From Patella vulgata (taxonomy: Eukaryota > Mollusca > Gastropoda > Patellidae), in contig NC_065882.2 of the NCBI RefSeq assembly GCF_932274485.2, positions 37,666,593-37,730,592 of the forward strand: DNA of 64,000 nt, read 5' to 3'. The notes under the pieces were generated by a model. That model made no database searches, was not told where the DNA came from, and saw only the letters and a list, made by a program, of their open reading frames with translations. This document shows, piece after piece, positions 22,391 through 34,931 of the stretch. Numbering within the stretch: position 1 is the first letter of the stretch; each line of letters begins with the position of its first letter. The position numbers were made by a program, and so were the translations under genes.

Positions 22391-25300
22391 GCTTTCAGGA
22401 ATCAGACAGGAAGTGTGGCATATAATAGCCTATTTATCGAGCTACCAATTGATACTTTAGATGTTTTGATCCGGTCACACCCGACGGTGAAATCCCGATT
22501 GTTGCAAGAGCACCGATTTTTTTACTGTCTTTTTTTTTTTAAAATATCGAATATTTTTTTGACTACTTCCTGTTTACGGATCATTATCGGTATAGATTTA
22601 ACAAGTGGTATGGAAACTTAACTTCCTGTACCAGAAGTTTCAGAAAGATCCATTGGACATTATACCATTAGAAGCAGATTTACAGATATAACGATTTTTC
22701 GACTTTTTTCAAAGATTGTGGCCCTTTTGGACCATTTATACTATATTGAGGCTTTTAAATTTGGATTCACACCGTAGACCACCGTTAGGTCTCTAAGTAA
22801 CATAAGTTTAAGAAAGGAAATAAATAAGATAAATTTTTGAAATAAAAGTGTCTGAATAGGCTCAAAAAAGGAAAATAATAGATTTTCAGCGTTCCATTAT
22901 TTATTGCCTATCTCCCATTTAGATGTCATAAGATCATCCATTGTTCGAACTATCCGATGACACTTTAGTTGTTTTGATTCGGTGGAATCTGGCGTAGTAA
23001 TCACTTTTTTTCGCAAGATCGCCATTTTTTTACTTTTTACGTTTTTTTTTTTCTCAAAATATCGGAAATTTTTTCGATTACTTCCGGTTTTTGGATCACA
23101 GTCGGGATATCTTTAACAAGTTGTTTGGTTATCTTATCTTCTGTACAAGAAGTTTCAGAATAATCCATTCAGCTGTTTTCCAAAGAAAGAAAATTAGAAG
23201 ATCATTTTCAGTGATTTAAGGATTTTTCAACTTTTTTCCAAGATTGAGGTTCTTTTTGGACCACTTATATTATTTCAATGCTTTTATTTTTGGACTCACG
23301 CCATAGTCCACGGATAGGACTCTGAGTAAAAAATGTTGAAGAAAAAAATTAGTTTTTATTTTCGAGAAAATGGCGTCTCAAAATGCTCCAAAACGGAAAA
23401 TACTATATTTTCGGCGTACCATAATTTATTTTCTAGCCATCTAAATCGTATCATTCAGATATCATATGATAGTCCATTAATGGGGCTATCCAGCGATACT
23501 TTAGTTCTTTTGGTCCGGTAACATCTGATGGAGAAATCAAGTTTTTCGCAAGAGCGCTATTTTTTTAAACCTTTTTTCTTCATTTTTTGAATACTTCCGG
23601 TATGGAGATTATTGTCGGGATAGTTTTAATAACCGGATTGGCTTATCAAATCGCCACAGGGCTATGTAATGATATATTACATTGTCTGATCAGATAAAAT
23701 GTCCCTGGGAAATCCTAAGTTCAATGGTGACAAAAATGCAAAAATGTCAATATATCGAAAATTAAATTTAAATATTTCAATACATATTATACATCGTTAG
23801 AATCGTAATTAAGTCAGCTATCTGAATGTGTAACTTTTTTGTAAAAAATTGTTTAAAAAATAAAGTAATAGAGCATTTCCCAAAATTTCACGATTTTTCA
23901 ACTTTTTTCGATTTTCAGTACGTTATTTTACCTATTCCAGACATTTCAATGTCTTTCAATGATTGATTCATGCACAAGACTACCGGAGGGACTCTCGATA
24001 GGAAAAGTTTAAGAAATATCCCTGGAGCCGTTTTCGAGATACAGGCGTCCAAAAACGCTCCAAATCAGAAAATACTTGATTTTCAGTGTGTCATATTTTG
24101 CTGCTTGGTCATAGTATCCGTATAAATTGGGCATCATACGACAGTCCATTCCTCGGGCCACTCAACGAAAGCTTAATTTGTTTAATCCATTGATACTGGA
24201 AGGAGAAATCGAGTTTTTCCCCCAAAACACCCATTTTTTGCGTTTTTTTCGAAATATCTTTCATTATTTCGACTACTTCCGGTTTCCGGATCGTTGTTGA
24301 AATTGCTTTATGCAGCGGTCTGACTACATAGCTTTATGTTCCAGGACTTTCAGAAATATCGATTTATCCTTTCCAAAAAATATAAGGGTTGGGAAATGGG
24401 CAGAAAATTCGAAAAAAATCGAAAAATAAAGGGCAACAACTCGGAATGAAACTTATATTTCTGGAATCGGATGGTCTTCAGGTATCCAAAAATTTAGGTC
24501 AAATTTGAAAATTTTCAAAAATTGTCTCGTAAACAACGTATTTTCAAAAGCCATAGAAGAATGTTCGAAATTGAAAAATGTGAGATAGTCATTATCTCGG
24601 AAAAGATTCGGGGTTTCCGAAAATGTCATTTGTTTGAAAATAGGTAAAGAATTGACGAAACTACGGCCGATTTTCAATTCCGGAAATAAGTACAAAATAC
24701 GGTTACTTCCGGTATGCGCAGAAGTTTCAAAATTGTTTTATCAAGTAGCCACCGCATGGTTTCCAAATAGAAAATTTGGTTCCAGATCGATATCTGTTTT
24801 CGATCATGGAGAAATAGGCTCCCGCGGGGAAAAAAAAAAAATAATAATAACTAGACCTGCAAGCAGCACTGAACCGGCTTTCAGGAATCAGACAGGAAGT
24901 GTGTCATACAATAGCCCATTCATCGAGCTACCAAACGACACTTTAGGTCTTTTGATCCGGTCACACCCGACGGTGAAATCACGATTTTTGCAAGAGCACC
25001 GATTTTTACAGGGTTTTTTTTAATATCAAATATTTTTATGACTACGGTTTCATCGGTGCCACGTTACCCTAAACATATGTCACTTCCGGTACCAATGAAA
25101 CCATTAAACAGGTTTCCAAATAAGCATTGCACACATCAAACAAAATGGACGCCGAATCAACCAAATCCAACAATATCAATTAATTTTATACATTTGTTAC
25201 ATGTAGGTGTACAGTACTTCCGGTGATAATGAAAATGTTCAATTAGTTTTATGAAATCAGAAATGGCATAAGGCATCACATGCCATTTCTATAGACCAAA

Positions 25301-28038
25301 AACCTTGAAAAGTGACTTGTAGAAAACCGTCTATTTCTCTGCAACCGTACAAGTGAGAAACCATTTTTTGGTATCTGTATGATCGTATTGGTTCAATCTA
25401 TCTGTTGATTGGAATCAAATATCATAATTTTAAAAACATTACAAATCAGACTCATTTGAATAAAATATCTGTTTTGAAGGCTAAAAATACAGTTTTTGCC
25501 AAAATGACGTCACTTTCGGTGAAAATGAAAATCTTAAATTACTTGTATGAAATTGTAAATGGCATTAGGTATCAGTCAGTGAAAATTTTATGAAAATCGA
25601 ATAATAATTGACACTTTTATGGACCAAAAACCTTGAAACGTGACCTGTTGAAAATCGCCTACTTCTCCGCAACTGAACAAGTTAGAAACAATTTTGTGCA
25701 ATCTATACGACCTTATGAATTTTATTAATATGTGAATGTAAACCAAAAGTTAAAATTATTAATACATATTAAATAATTCTTGGTTGAACAAAATATTGAT
25801 TTTAAAAGTTAGAAATACATTTTTTGACAAAATGGCGTCACTTCCGGTGTCAATTTTAAATTGTAATCAATTTGATACGACGCATACTTGCTTTTTGAAT
25901 CAAATGATGTCACTTTTGTGAAAATCCAATAATAATTGACTATTTTACAGGCAAAATAACGAAAACAGTGACTTATGCAAAATTGCCCATTTCTAGGTAA
26001 CTGCTTATATTATAAACTAATTTTAACATATATTTTCTTCGTATGGATTATAGCTACAAGTTTATAAAAGTTACGTAGATATATTTTAAAATCTGAAAAG
26101 CCTGAATGGGTTGTAAATAGATCAATTGAAATTGAAATTAAAAAAACTGGTCCCAACATTTTGTGCGCCTTTAAAGGGTACACTCTTTTAGTTATATCAG
26201 TTTTTTAAAAAATAATATTTGCTTTCGAAAAATGGTACCTAACTGTCAAAATTGTAGTTTTTCGTAAAATTAAGCCACTTCCGGTGCAGACAGATATCTC
26301 TATCGGTAACAAAAAAAAATGACAATTGAGACAACGGAGTATATGAACTTTGTTTGATACAAATCGAGCAATAAATAATTAATCTAGGACTGAAAAACTG
26401 AATTAGCCAATGGCGGTAAAGGAAAATTACTGAGACAAAAAATATTCACATTTTTGCCCAAGTCAGATGACTCGTTAATTTTGTGTATAACACGTCTAAA
26501 AAATATTAATAAATAAAAATGTTTTTTGTAAAAATTTTAATTTTCAAATTTCGAACGACAAAAGCCATAGATGAATGTTCGAAATTGAGAAATGTGAGAT
26601 AGCCATTGTCTCGAAAAAGATTCAGGGTTTCCAGAAATGTGAATTGTTTTAAAATAGGTAAATAATTGGCGAAACCACGGCCGCTTTTTGATTTATTGCT
26701 ACCGTTCAAATTTCTGCCAATTCTGGTCTGCGCAGAAGTTTCAAAAATACTTTATCAAGTAACCACCACATGGTTTCCTGATAGAAAATTTGGTTCCAGA
26801 TCGATATCTGTTTCCGATCATGGAGAAATAGGGTCCCGCGGTAAATAATAATAATAATAATAATTTTAGTAATCTCAATAGGCTTTCAGACGAAAGTCTT
26901 AAAGCCTAACTAGATCTGCTACTGTCCCATGCAGATATGAAAGCTTTCATATTCATCGTCACGTGACATTGATTATATCAAGTATCTTAAAAGAAAAAAG
27001 AACAACAAAAAATAATTATCAAAATCGGTGAAAAAGTCGCGAAGTTACAAGTCTAAATATAGTGAGAAACATTGCACCCGGGCAACAAAATAATCTGAAA
27101 ACTAAAGGGAAATAACTGAGAGTTGGATTGCTGTAATCGGAATGACTTTCCGTTCCAGAAGTTTCAGAAAAATGGATCAAGCCGTTTAAAAACGGGACGG
27201 ATGAGAACATGAAACGAAAATGGCGGGAAAGAACTAAAAAGGGGCAGGAAAATATCAAAAAAATAAATGAAATAACTTTGAACGGAACTAACATTGTTTG
27301 AATCAGATTGACCTTAGCTGTTCGAATATTTAGGTTAAATTTGTAAATTTTGAAAATTAAAGGCATAAATTGTCCTCTTAACAATTTTGTCGGCACGTAA
27401 AAGGTGAAAGGCGAAATACGAAATTTTGAAAATTTTCAAACACCAAAAAATCGATTTTGATCTCGAGCTATCAAGAAATGCATTAATTTCAGAAATAAGA
27501 GACGCATTGAACATATAACAGCCTATTGTAGTTCATTTTCACGTCTGTTCAAGTGGATTTTTCACTGTTCTTCATATTCAATTCCAAATGGAGACCATCA
27601 GTTGACCGAAAATCTTTTTTTTTTTTGGCTAAAACTCTTTTTTTTAATCGGGTCAAAATGGGAGTAAGGCACAAAGTCCGGGGTGGCAATGGGCGTATTG
27701 TGTCCAAATTTCATGGTTTTCGGACAATCGGTGCCGGTGTCGTAGCGATATTCCACTTTTTCGCACTTACTGAAGCCGTAAATGGCGGAAAAAGCCGAAC
27801 GACAGGAACCGTGTGAAGAACAAACGACCTGAACGAACGCAGGTATCGCATTGAATTTCTCAGGGCACCTATGTACCAGCGTGAAAAGTTCCTCGTCGGA
27901 ATTTGGTAGTCATCGTACCTTTGGTTCAAACGTGGCGCATGCGCGAAGTCAAAAGACATTACGGTCGATTAGGGGATTTTGGGTATATTTCGGAGTGGTT
28001 TGGTATGTGACGGTGGATCGGGGACCCGGATTGATCTA
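22391..28038. repeat. Right arm of the large inverted repeat (IR1)
   Basis: Reversed X repeat 22391-24850 (CTAG 24851-24854), reversed Y 24855-26125, and reversed Z-derived block 26930-28038. Compared with the left arm it carries about 800 extra bases at 26130-26930: an unassigned 26130-26540 segment, a piece of X at 26545-26855 and a hairpin cluster up to CTAG 26910-26913. The arm ends at the TA target of Tc1 copy 2, and the sequence beyond that transposon (29568 on) does not continue the match. Open frames 24634-25023, 27019-27396 and 27711-27959 are mirror images of frames in the left arm. Confidence 0.85.
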
Positions 28039-29565
28039 CTATTCAAAAAAAGTAGGGGATATTTGATTTTTAAGTGTTATTAAAGTCACCTAATGAAACT
28101 GACGAAGAAACAAATGACAAAATGAAATGAAGTTCACATTCATCGATTTATTCCAAATGATCGTTAGACTAAGTAAGGCACAGACTGACCATTATAAGGG
28201 TAAAATGATACCCGGGGTCAAACAGCAAAGTTACCACAGCATCACAACCAAGTCAGTAACGGGTAAATCCTCCTCTGTTTGCCAAACAAGCATTGATCCG
28301 ACGTGGCATACTCCTAATGAGACGTCTAAGGTCATTTTGGTCCAGATTGTCCCATTCCTGTTGCAACGCAGCAGCAAGTTCTTGGACATTGGCAGGACGT
28401 TGTTGACGTTGACGTAACCTCTGTCCAAGCATGTCCCAGACATGCTCGATGGGGGAGAGGTCGGGACTCAGTGCTGGCCAAGGTAATGTGGTGATGGTCT
28501 GTTGTTGGAGGTAACCTGTAACGATCCTGGCCCTGTGACATCTTGCGTTGTCATCCTGGAAGATGAAACGGCGGCCATGACGTCGTGCGAACGGCACAAC
28601 ATGGACTGTCAAGATGTTGTCCCGGTAGTACTGGCCTGTAACACGCCCTGCAACAACATGTAAAGCCGTTCTTCCAGCAACAGTGATGCCTCCCCACACC
28701 ATAACAGAACCACCCCCAAATCGATCATGTCTGATGACGTTAACGTCTTGGAAGCGCTCGTTTCGACGACGCCACACCCTCCTACGTCTGTCCAAAAAAT
28801 CAACAGTGAACCTTGACTCATCTGAAAACATCACATTGCTCCAGCGTCGATTATCCCAGTGTTGACGATCCCTACACCAACGACGTCTTGCCTGAATGTG
28901 ATGATCTCTCAAACAAGGGATCACGCGAGGACGTCGGGCGCGAAGGTGACCCCTATGCAGTCGATTCCGAATCGTCTGGCCACTCACTCTCACACCAGTG
29001 TCTGTTTGAAGACGAGCGCTGATCTGATTTGCTGTGATGACACGATTTCTCAAGGCCAAGGTACGGATAAATCGATCCTGGGCTTGAGTTGTCGCCCTTG
29101 GTCGACCTGAGCGTGGTCTGTCCTGTACAGATTGTGTATCACGGTATCTGGACCATAGCCTGCTTATGACAGACTGAGAAACATTCATCGTCCGCGCCAC
29201 AACCGCCTGTGTTGTGCCGATCTGTAGCATGCCAAGGGCACGTAACCTTTCATTTTGGGTAAGCCGACGCATATCAAAATTTGTTTTCTCGTCACTAAAA
29301 CAATTAAACTGATGTTTCCACCCTGGAATTCAATGCCACAATGACTGTAACATTCAAAGTCAGAGTCGTGCAAATCTTGGGTTGGACCCCCATGATGATC
29401 CCAAGCATCACCTGCATTCCATGCGGTAGCTATTGGTGCGTTTGGGCGTCACATGTAACTGGAAAAGTTTCTTCTGTTAGGTTCTATAGTGACTTTTTTC
29501 GTAGTCATTTGCATATTTTAGTATTATGCCCCCAAAATCAAATATCCCCTACTTTTTTTGAATAG
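28039..29565 (-). mobile_element. Tc1-like transposon, copy 2, 1527 bp, complete ends
   Basis: TA at 28037-28038 and 29566-29567 flank the element. Both 28-bp terminal repeats are complete (CTATTCAAAAAAAGTAGGGG at left, its reverse at right). It has the same length and orientation as copy 1 and is nearly identical at the base level. By structure it is the most intact copy in the window. Confidence 0.97.
28253..29272 (-). CDS. Tc1-like transposase, DD34E, 339 aa (copy 2)
   Basis: Uninterrupted frame with the layout described for copy 1: helix-turn-helix N-terminus, GRPR linker, D151, D241, E276. It differs from copy 1 at six residues that I can see: F43Y, Y66D, W160L, A222T, N259T and N308D. 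At four of these (43, 66, 160, 308) it agrees with copy 3, so it is closer to a family consensus; at 222 and 259 it is the odd one out. With intact ends and TA duplications this copy has everything the family is known to need in cis and trans. Whether it is expressed cannot be seen. Confidence 0.95.
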   Translation of the reverse strand: MRRLTQNERLRALGMLQIGTTQAVVARTMNVSQSVISRLWSRYRDTQSVQDRPRSGRPRATTQAQDRFIRTLALRNRVITANQISARLQTDTGVRVSGQTIRNRLHRGHLRARRPRVIPCLRDHHIQARRRWCRDRQHWDNRRWSNVMFSDESRFTVDFLDRRRRVWRRRNERFQDVNVIRHDRFGGGSVMVWGGITVAGRTALHVVAGRVTGQYYRDNILTVHVVPFARRHGRRFIFQDDNARCHRARIVTGYLQQQTITTLPWPALSPDLSPIEHVWDMLGQRLRQRQQRPANVQELAAALQQEWDNLDQNDLRRLIRSMPRRINACLANRGGFTRY

Positions 29566-29567
29566 TA

Positions 29568-31232
29568 TATTAGTTTTAAGTAACCATAAAATGATGAGAT
29601 CCTTGAAGGTCATTGTTTGGTTTGTTACTTGTTACCTTGAGATTAAGATTAAAGTGCAGTAAGACTATTTTATTGTCTTTTAATCTAACTGACCGATTGA
29701 TTGATTGATTGATGATTGATTGACTGAGTGATTGGCTGAAAATCAGTACTAATCTTTGATTATAATATACATCATATCAGAAATCCACTTCTTGGGTTAC
29801 ATGTCTAAAAAAGTTTCCTACATAAAAAGTAATAAAAGAAAATGTTTAATGCCTTCTTATTTTTCTTATAATTTTTTAAAACTGATTTAATTTTATAATT
29901 ATAATGAATTGGATTTGTATCAGATACACTTAATTACTTCTTTGGTGCTATAAAATTTGTGGCTTGTCATATTAGAAATATTTATATATGCCATAAAATG
30001 TAATTGAAAAGTAATTGAAATGTAATTGACCATTACATGATTTTTGAAATGTAAATAATTACATTTCCATTACTCATTACTTTTGAAACCATCCATTACT
30101 CATTACATGGCCATTACTTTAAAAATGTAATGATTACATTCCATTACCATTACCTATTCCCATTACCATTACCCATTACCATTACCCCAGCCCTGACCAG
30201 TACGCCTAAATCTGTGAAAGGGGAAGAGTAAAGCCCCATGAGCTTTCGGATTGAGCTCACTTCCTGTCTGAAGGCCCCTTACATCACAGGAAAACATACC
30301 TTTTAATCTTCGACTTACAGAAATCAGCGATTAAAAAGGATAATATAAAATCAGTGTTTAAAGGGAAATTAAAACAAAGTTTAAAAGAAATTATAGTCAG
30401 TGATTAGCTAATCTTCCTTTTGAGAATATCATTTTTATTCATCTGCTAATCTCCAACTTTTTAATCTCTGACTAGACCAAATCAGAGGTTATTTTAATTA
30501 TCAATTGATTAAGATTAAGATTGTTGGAATGTTCAATGGAGAGAACATTACTAGGTGCCGTGTTATCTCCCTCGTATGCTAATTTAGCTTTACACAAAAC
30601 CGCTATATATCCAATGTGCACGCTTCCTGTCACCACTTAAAAACAAACTATAGGAACAATTTTACTGTCATATTACGCCATGTTAGTTGTAATACAAGTT
30701 GAAGGACAATATTAGTGTCAGTTGTTATTATCACATGTGATAGAACTGGTTAAACACGTTCCAAATATAATTTTAACACAGTGATTATTGTTACGATAGA
30801 TGCGTAATGAAGATTTTAAGAAACGGAAGTGACTTAAGCAAAAGGAAAACACGAGTTACCCTTCTTTATAACTGATTGAAGTCACGAGCCAATTAAGCCC
30901 AAATAGAGTGTAATTATGGTTTTGGTTATTTATTTAACCAACCACGGTGACGATTTTTCATTTAAGGTTTTTTTTTTTGGTTTTTTTTTTTTTTAAAAAA
31001 ACAACCATTAATTTGTAGATTTTAACCTGATTTATTGTCGACTTCTTCTGGAGTATGCTAACTAGAATATCTCCTGTCGTTTAAAACATATAATTAAGTT
31101 TTTGTGTTTAAAAACATAAATAAATCTGTGGATTTTAACCCGATTTTTTTATATATGGAATATGCGAACTAGACTATAGTTTGTCCATTAAATGAATACC
31201 GTCCGCAAAAACTGGAGAGACACGTAACAAGC
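29568..31232. other. Mostly single-copy AT-rich DNA with simple repeats
   Basis: A TTGA microsatellite lies at about 29695-29735. From about 29990 to 30185 is a block built of TGTAAT/ATTACATT and CATTACC words in both orientations, ending CATTACCCCAGCCCTG. The rest, including the few hundred bases before 31233, shows no recognised element. It could hold the promoter of the putative gene that follows, but I see no decisive motif. Confidence 0.5.
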
Positions 31233-31532
31233 ATGTCTGGCATGTCATCAATCTTTGAATCTTTAGAAGCGGACGCAAACATGGCCACCCGGCTCGTGAC
31301 TAAAGAAAACTTTCATACTTCAAACGACGTTGTCCTAACAACTAAAGGTAGTTTGCTAGGGATAGGCGCCTTTTGCCCGGGGCATGTAGTAATGAATATC
31401 TTTAACTACAACTTGTCTAATGTAGACAATCAAGACATTAAACATTTAAAGGCTCTAAAGTTTATAATAACCATGGGTGTGATTGATGATTGTTTGCGTA
31501 TTTATCTCAAACACCTTAACTACAGCATCTGA
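31233..31532 (+). CDS. Possible first exon of a host gene (uncertain)
   Basis: A 99-codon frame starting ATGTCTGGCATG. The first ~38 codons (through VVLTTK) could be coding, with an AAG|GTAGTT donor-like site at 31347/31348. That site is phase 1, whereas the downstream exon opens in phase 0, so the two do not splice in frame. Weaker phase-0 GTs lie at 31386, 31422 and 31479. No domain is recognised and the frame may be chance. Included because it sits 79 bases before a better-supported exon on the same strand. Confidence 0.25.
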   Translation: MSGMSSIFESLEADANMATRLVTKENFHTSNDVVLTTKGSLLGIGAFCPGHVVMNIFNYNLSNVDNQDIKHLKALKFIITMGVIDDCLRIYLKHLNYSI

Positions 31533-31611
31533 ACGATGTGTGCTTGTTAATTATTAATTGTTTGTGCTGGTTATGCCTATATAATACACATGACTTTGTT
31601 CTATTTCAAAG

Positions 31612-32505
31612 GTGGCGAAGACCCTTCAATCATTGTCAGTTATTAAAGAGACTGGTTTTAATAGGACGGGAAAAGAGTGTAGGAGTATAAATGAATCAGT
31701 TATACATGTAAACGATGAGAAGGAAACGGCTGCTGGAAACATTGACACCGTGATAATACCCCTACCAGTGCAAAAAGAGGCAACATTTAATACTGATATT
31801 TCTGTCAAAAGTGAGACAGGGTGTGCAGATGATATTTCGTTAACCATTGCTAAAGTATCAGTAGAACGTGAAGCGTCACATACAGCTGATATTCTCAATA
31901 AGAATTTCGTTAGTAAGAAAGACAGTCCTAAGAAGGCTTTAGCGGAAATGCTTAAATCCAAAGCGAATCATCCAACGATGACAGAGCAAGTGAATGTAAT
32001 AGACTCTAATAACGTGCATGGCTACATAGACGAAAACTTACATATACCCCAGGAAATCATAACGTTCGGTGCAAAGAATGGCGGATTTCTAAAGCAGTTA
32101 AACGCCGACTTAGGTAATTACGACGGTGGTTTGCATAATGCTCACGTTACACAATCTTCTTCAATTTGCCATTCCACACTGTCACGAGAAAATAATTCCA
32201 TTGGTTCCGTTGCTCAATCAAATCCAGGACAATATTTCCAAGTGCTACAGCCTGTGCCATCTATTGAAACAACGTCAGTCCATTGTGTGAACAGTTTGTA
32301 CTATGGACAAAATTTCAATAACTTCGGTAAACCAATGGAACACGATAAGCATGTGGATATTGACCGATATTTGCAGCAACAGCCATATACTACTTATCCA
32401 AATCAATGTTTCGCGTCATATACAGGCAATGGGGACATAGACAATATGAAATCTCCAGACATTGGCTACCAGGAATCATGTCTGTCACCTGCATCTGGAA
32501 ATATG
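31612..32505 (+). CDS. Putative host internal exon, 298 codons, unknown protein
   Basis: The open frame begins after an acceptor-like TTGTTCTATTTCAAAG (AG 31610-31611) and closes at a strong donor, ATATG|GTAAGT (GT at 32506). It is phase 0 at both ends; the frame would stop 12 bases into the intron at 32518. It starts at a GTG codon and has no upstream ATG in frame, so it is better read as an internal exon than as a gene start. The product is hydrophilic, rich in Ser, Asn and Gln, with no membrane segment or catalytic motif I recognise. There is a Lys-rich patch (SKKDSPKKALAEMLKSK) and a C-terminal GYQESCLSPASG stretch of the sort seen in disordered parts of regulatory proteins. No transposon domain is visible. 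The function is unknown and no following exon was found before the LINE at 32.9 kb. Confidence 0.5.
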
Positions 32506-32520
32506 GTAAGTTGTAGTTAA

Positions 32521-32930
32521 GAATACGACGCAATTTCTTCACTAAGATTATTTATTTCATGATTTCACAAGCAGTATGTTATACGGATAAGTAGTTCATT
32601 TATGCATTTATGCATACATTTTACGGCGTAAATTCTAAACATTCTTATTGAGTCTATGGACATTCTTGTGCATATGTGCCGATTCTAATTATTGTCCACT
32701 GACTATCAAAATGTGTTCGTCTGTCTGTCATTCCGGCCACCCGTCTGTCTGTTTTTGGAAAACACAAACTTTGCCTCTAATTTACCGAGGATATTCGAAC
32801 TTGGTATAGGTGTTTAGTAGGTGAATGCTTTGGATGATGGAGATTCTACACCAAGGTTATGCTGAGATAAACAATTTGATCGACACGATGCGTATAGTTT
32901 CATTACATAAAGTTCAAGTTATTCAATTTA
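32521..32930. other. Presumed intron or intergenic DNA with an old repeat phrase
   Basis: A TCTGTCTGTCATTCC...CCGTCTGTCTG stretch (32718-32752) leads into 'ATTCGAACTTGGTATAGGTG', a phrase also found near 4625 and, reversed, near 5915. The end of LINE-B abuts this. Confidence 0.5.
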
Positions 32931-33890
32931 TTTTTTTCCGTAGGTCAAAGACCCATCGGGTAAAACACACATACAATAACATACATGTACATGCAACAAA
33001 AATGAAATGAAAATATTTACATAATGTACAAGGGGAGTGTGTACAAAAATAGTTAAATATGTGGTTATAGTTTAACGATAAGTTCAGATCTTCTCTTCTC
33101 AGATTTTCTGGTTGTTTACGGCGAGAAGTTGTGTTAATTTATAGACACTTGGACCTTTACTGTAATATTGTTTAATAAATATATTTCGTAGATCTTCAAA
33201 TCTGTGGCAAATAAGAATAAAATGGTACTCGTCCCCGACATCTAATTTATGACACAAGATGCATAATCTAACTTTTCTAATGGTCTCATTATACCTGCCT
33301 TTCTCGATATTTAAATTGTGGCCAGGAAGTCTTATTCTTGTTATTTCACATATGTCACGTATGTACTTCTTATTTATTGATAACACTGGAATGTATGTAT
33401 ACCTGTGTACTGTACAATAAATTTATAGATGTGACATTTTGACGATTCATGGATTCTTCCATGACAGTCGTGTTTAAAAATATCAAATAAACAATGTGTG
33501 TTTAGAATTTTCGAGACCATTATTTTCACCAATATTGACTAATCCAAGCCTAAATAATTATTTTGTAACATTATCTATCCAGGTATTCTTATTTATGTAC
33601 GTAGTATTGCCTAAGAATTATATTGTCGGTGTTAATTAAATTTAGCTAAAATTTAAATATTCGAATTTTTCTTAATATAGAATGTAGATATCTACCTAAT
33701 TCATAGTAAATCATAACGATACATGTACTGTTTCGTATTTCAAGAATTTTTTTGCAAAATTTAAGAGACCTTTTCGACATCCTCAGCTTTATGAAAGCCC
33801 CAAACTTCCGATCGATAGCTAGGGGCCCCACAATCAATAAATATCTCCCCAATATCTCCAAATATTTCGACAATTATACCACAATAAGTA

Positions 33891-34166
33891 GGGGGGTTGG
33901 GTGGCTGAATGGTTAGCGTGCGCGCGCTGTATCATAAAGTCTGTCATTGAGTCAGCTGGCGTGGTTTCGAATCCCCGGTTGTACGTGGCAAGGAGTAGGG
34001 TCGCCTGTCCAACCTCGTGGGTTTTCTCCGGGTCCTCCGGTTTCCTCCCACTGCTAAAGACCCCTACGCGCAAGCGAATTATAGAAATAAAATTAAACCA
34101 TATGTTAGTCCCGAAATGACCTAGTTTGTGTCGAGTGGACGTTAAACCCCATTTCTCTCTCTCTCT
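33891..34166 (+). repeat. Intact tRNA-derived SINE (type 1), 276 bp, 12-bp TSD
   Basis: CCACAATAAGTA is duplicated at 33879-33890 and 34167-34178. The head has a box A-like TGGCTGAATGGTTAGCG (about 33901) and a box B GGTTTCGAATCCCCGG (about 33962), the internal RNA polymerase III promoter. Then come GTACGTGGCAAGGAGTAGGG, CTCCGGTTTCCTCCCACTGC, and the 3' end GTGGACGTTAAACCCCATTT with a (CT)n tail. This is the reference copy for the fragments at 2549, 7414 and 10211. Confidence 0.92.
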
Positions 34167-34200
34167 CCACAATAAGTATATGTATAGGATATTAACCTAC

Positions 34201-34262
34201 CCGAGGTTGATATGGTAGAGAACGCGCGGGCGAAGCCCAAGCGTTCTCTACCATATCAATCC
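34201..34262. repeat. Long near-perfect hairpin
   Basis: TTGATATGGTAGAGAACGC is mirrored by GCGTTCTCTACCATATCAA around a ~15-base GC-rich loop, with weaker pairing outward (CCTACCC / GAGTAGG). It lies inside the 1.9-kb DNA element. The 34-45 kb region has no other hairpin this strong. Confidence 0.9.
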
Positions 34263-34931
34263 GAGGGAGAGTAGGTTTATATCCGACATATACAACGCCA
34301 TTTTACGTTAAATTTAATGGGCTCTTCCATTAAAAGGCAACAATGATTGGATAATTGCTCGATAATTTCTGCCAAATAGCGAAAATTACCGAAGTAATCA
34401 CGTGTAATTACTTGCATGTTTTTGTTTATACATCGCCATTTTGGACTATTGAATTGAAAGCAAAAACAAAATGGATAGTAATACGAAGTCAGACAAATAA
34501 TCAATCCTTTTTAGCCAACATATTGACGATGGAATAGATATGAATGCAAATATCGACGAGGATCTATCCAAATTTGGACCAAAAGGCATTCTTTTCCAAG
34601 AATTCTGACAGTAAACCATGATTGAAGGTTTTCGGTATGTTCAGAGAAGGATTTGACCGACTGTTTTAAGTGGACTGTACCCAAAAATACTTTACAAAGG
34701 AACTCTTGGGCGATAAATACTTTCAAGTCTTGTAGTGTGTGGAGAAATAATCGCAATGTGGCAAAAAGAAAATTCTGACATGTCTTAGACATGGATAACC
34801 GATCTAAATACATGTATATCGATAAGTACGCCGTCTATTTCGGCCCGGAATGTAACAAACTGTACCATAACAATTTTTAATTGTCAAAAGAATAAAAATT
34901 TATTTCTGTGTTTTTGTTTTATTTCGATCAT

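Noticed and set aside
31233-31532. Stand-alone 99-aa gene
   Set aside because: No domain and no clear in-frame splice to the exon at 31612; kept only as a low-confidence feature.
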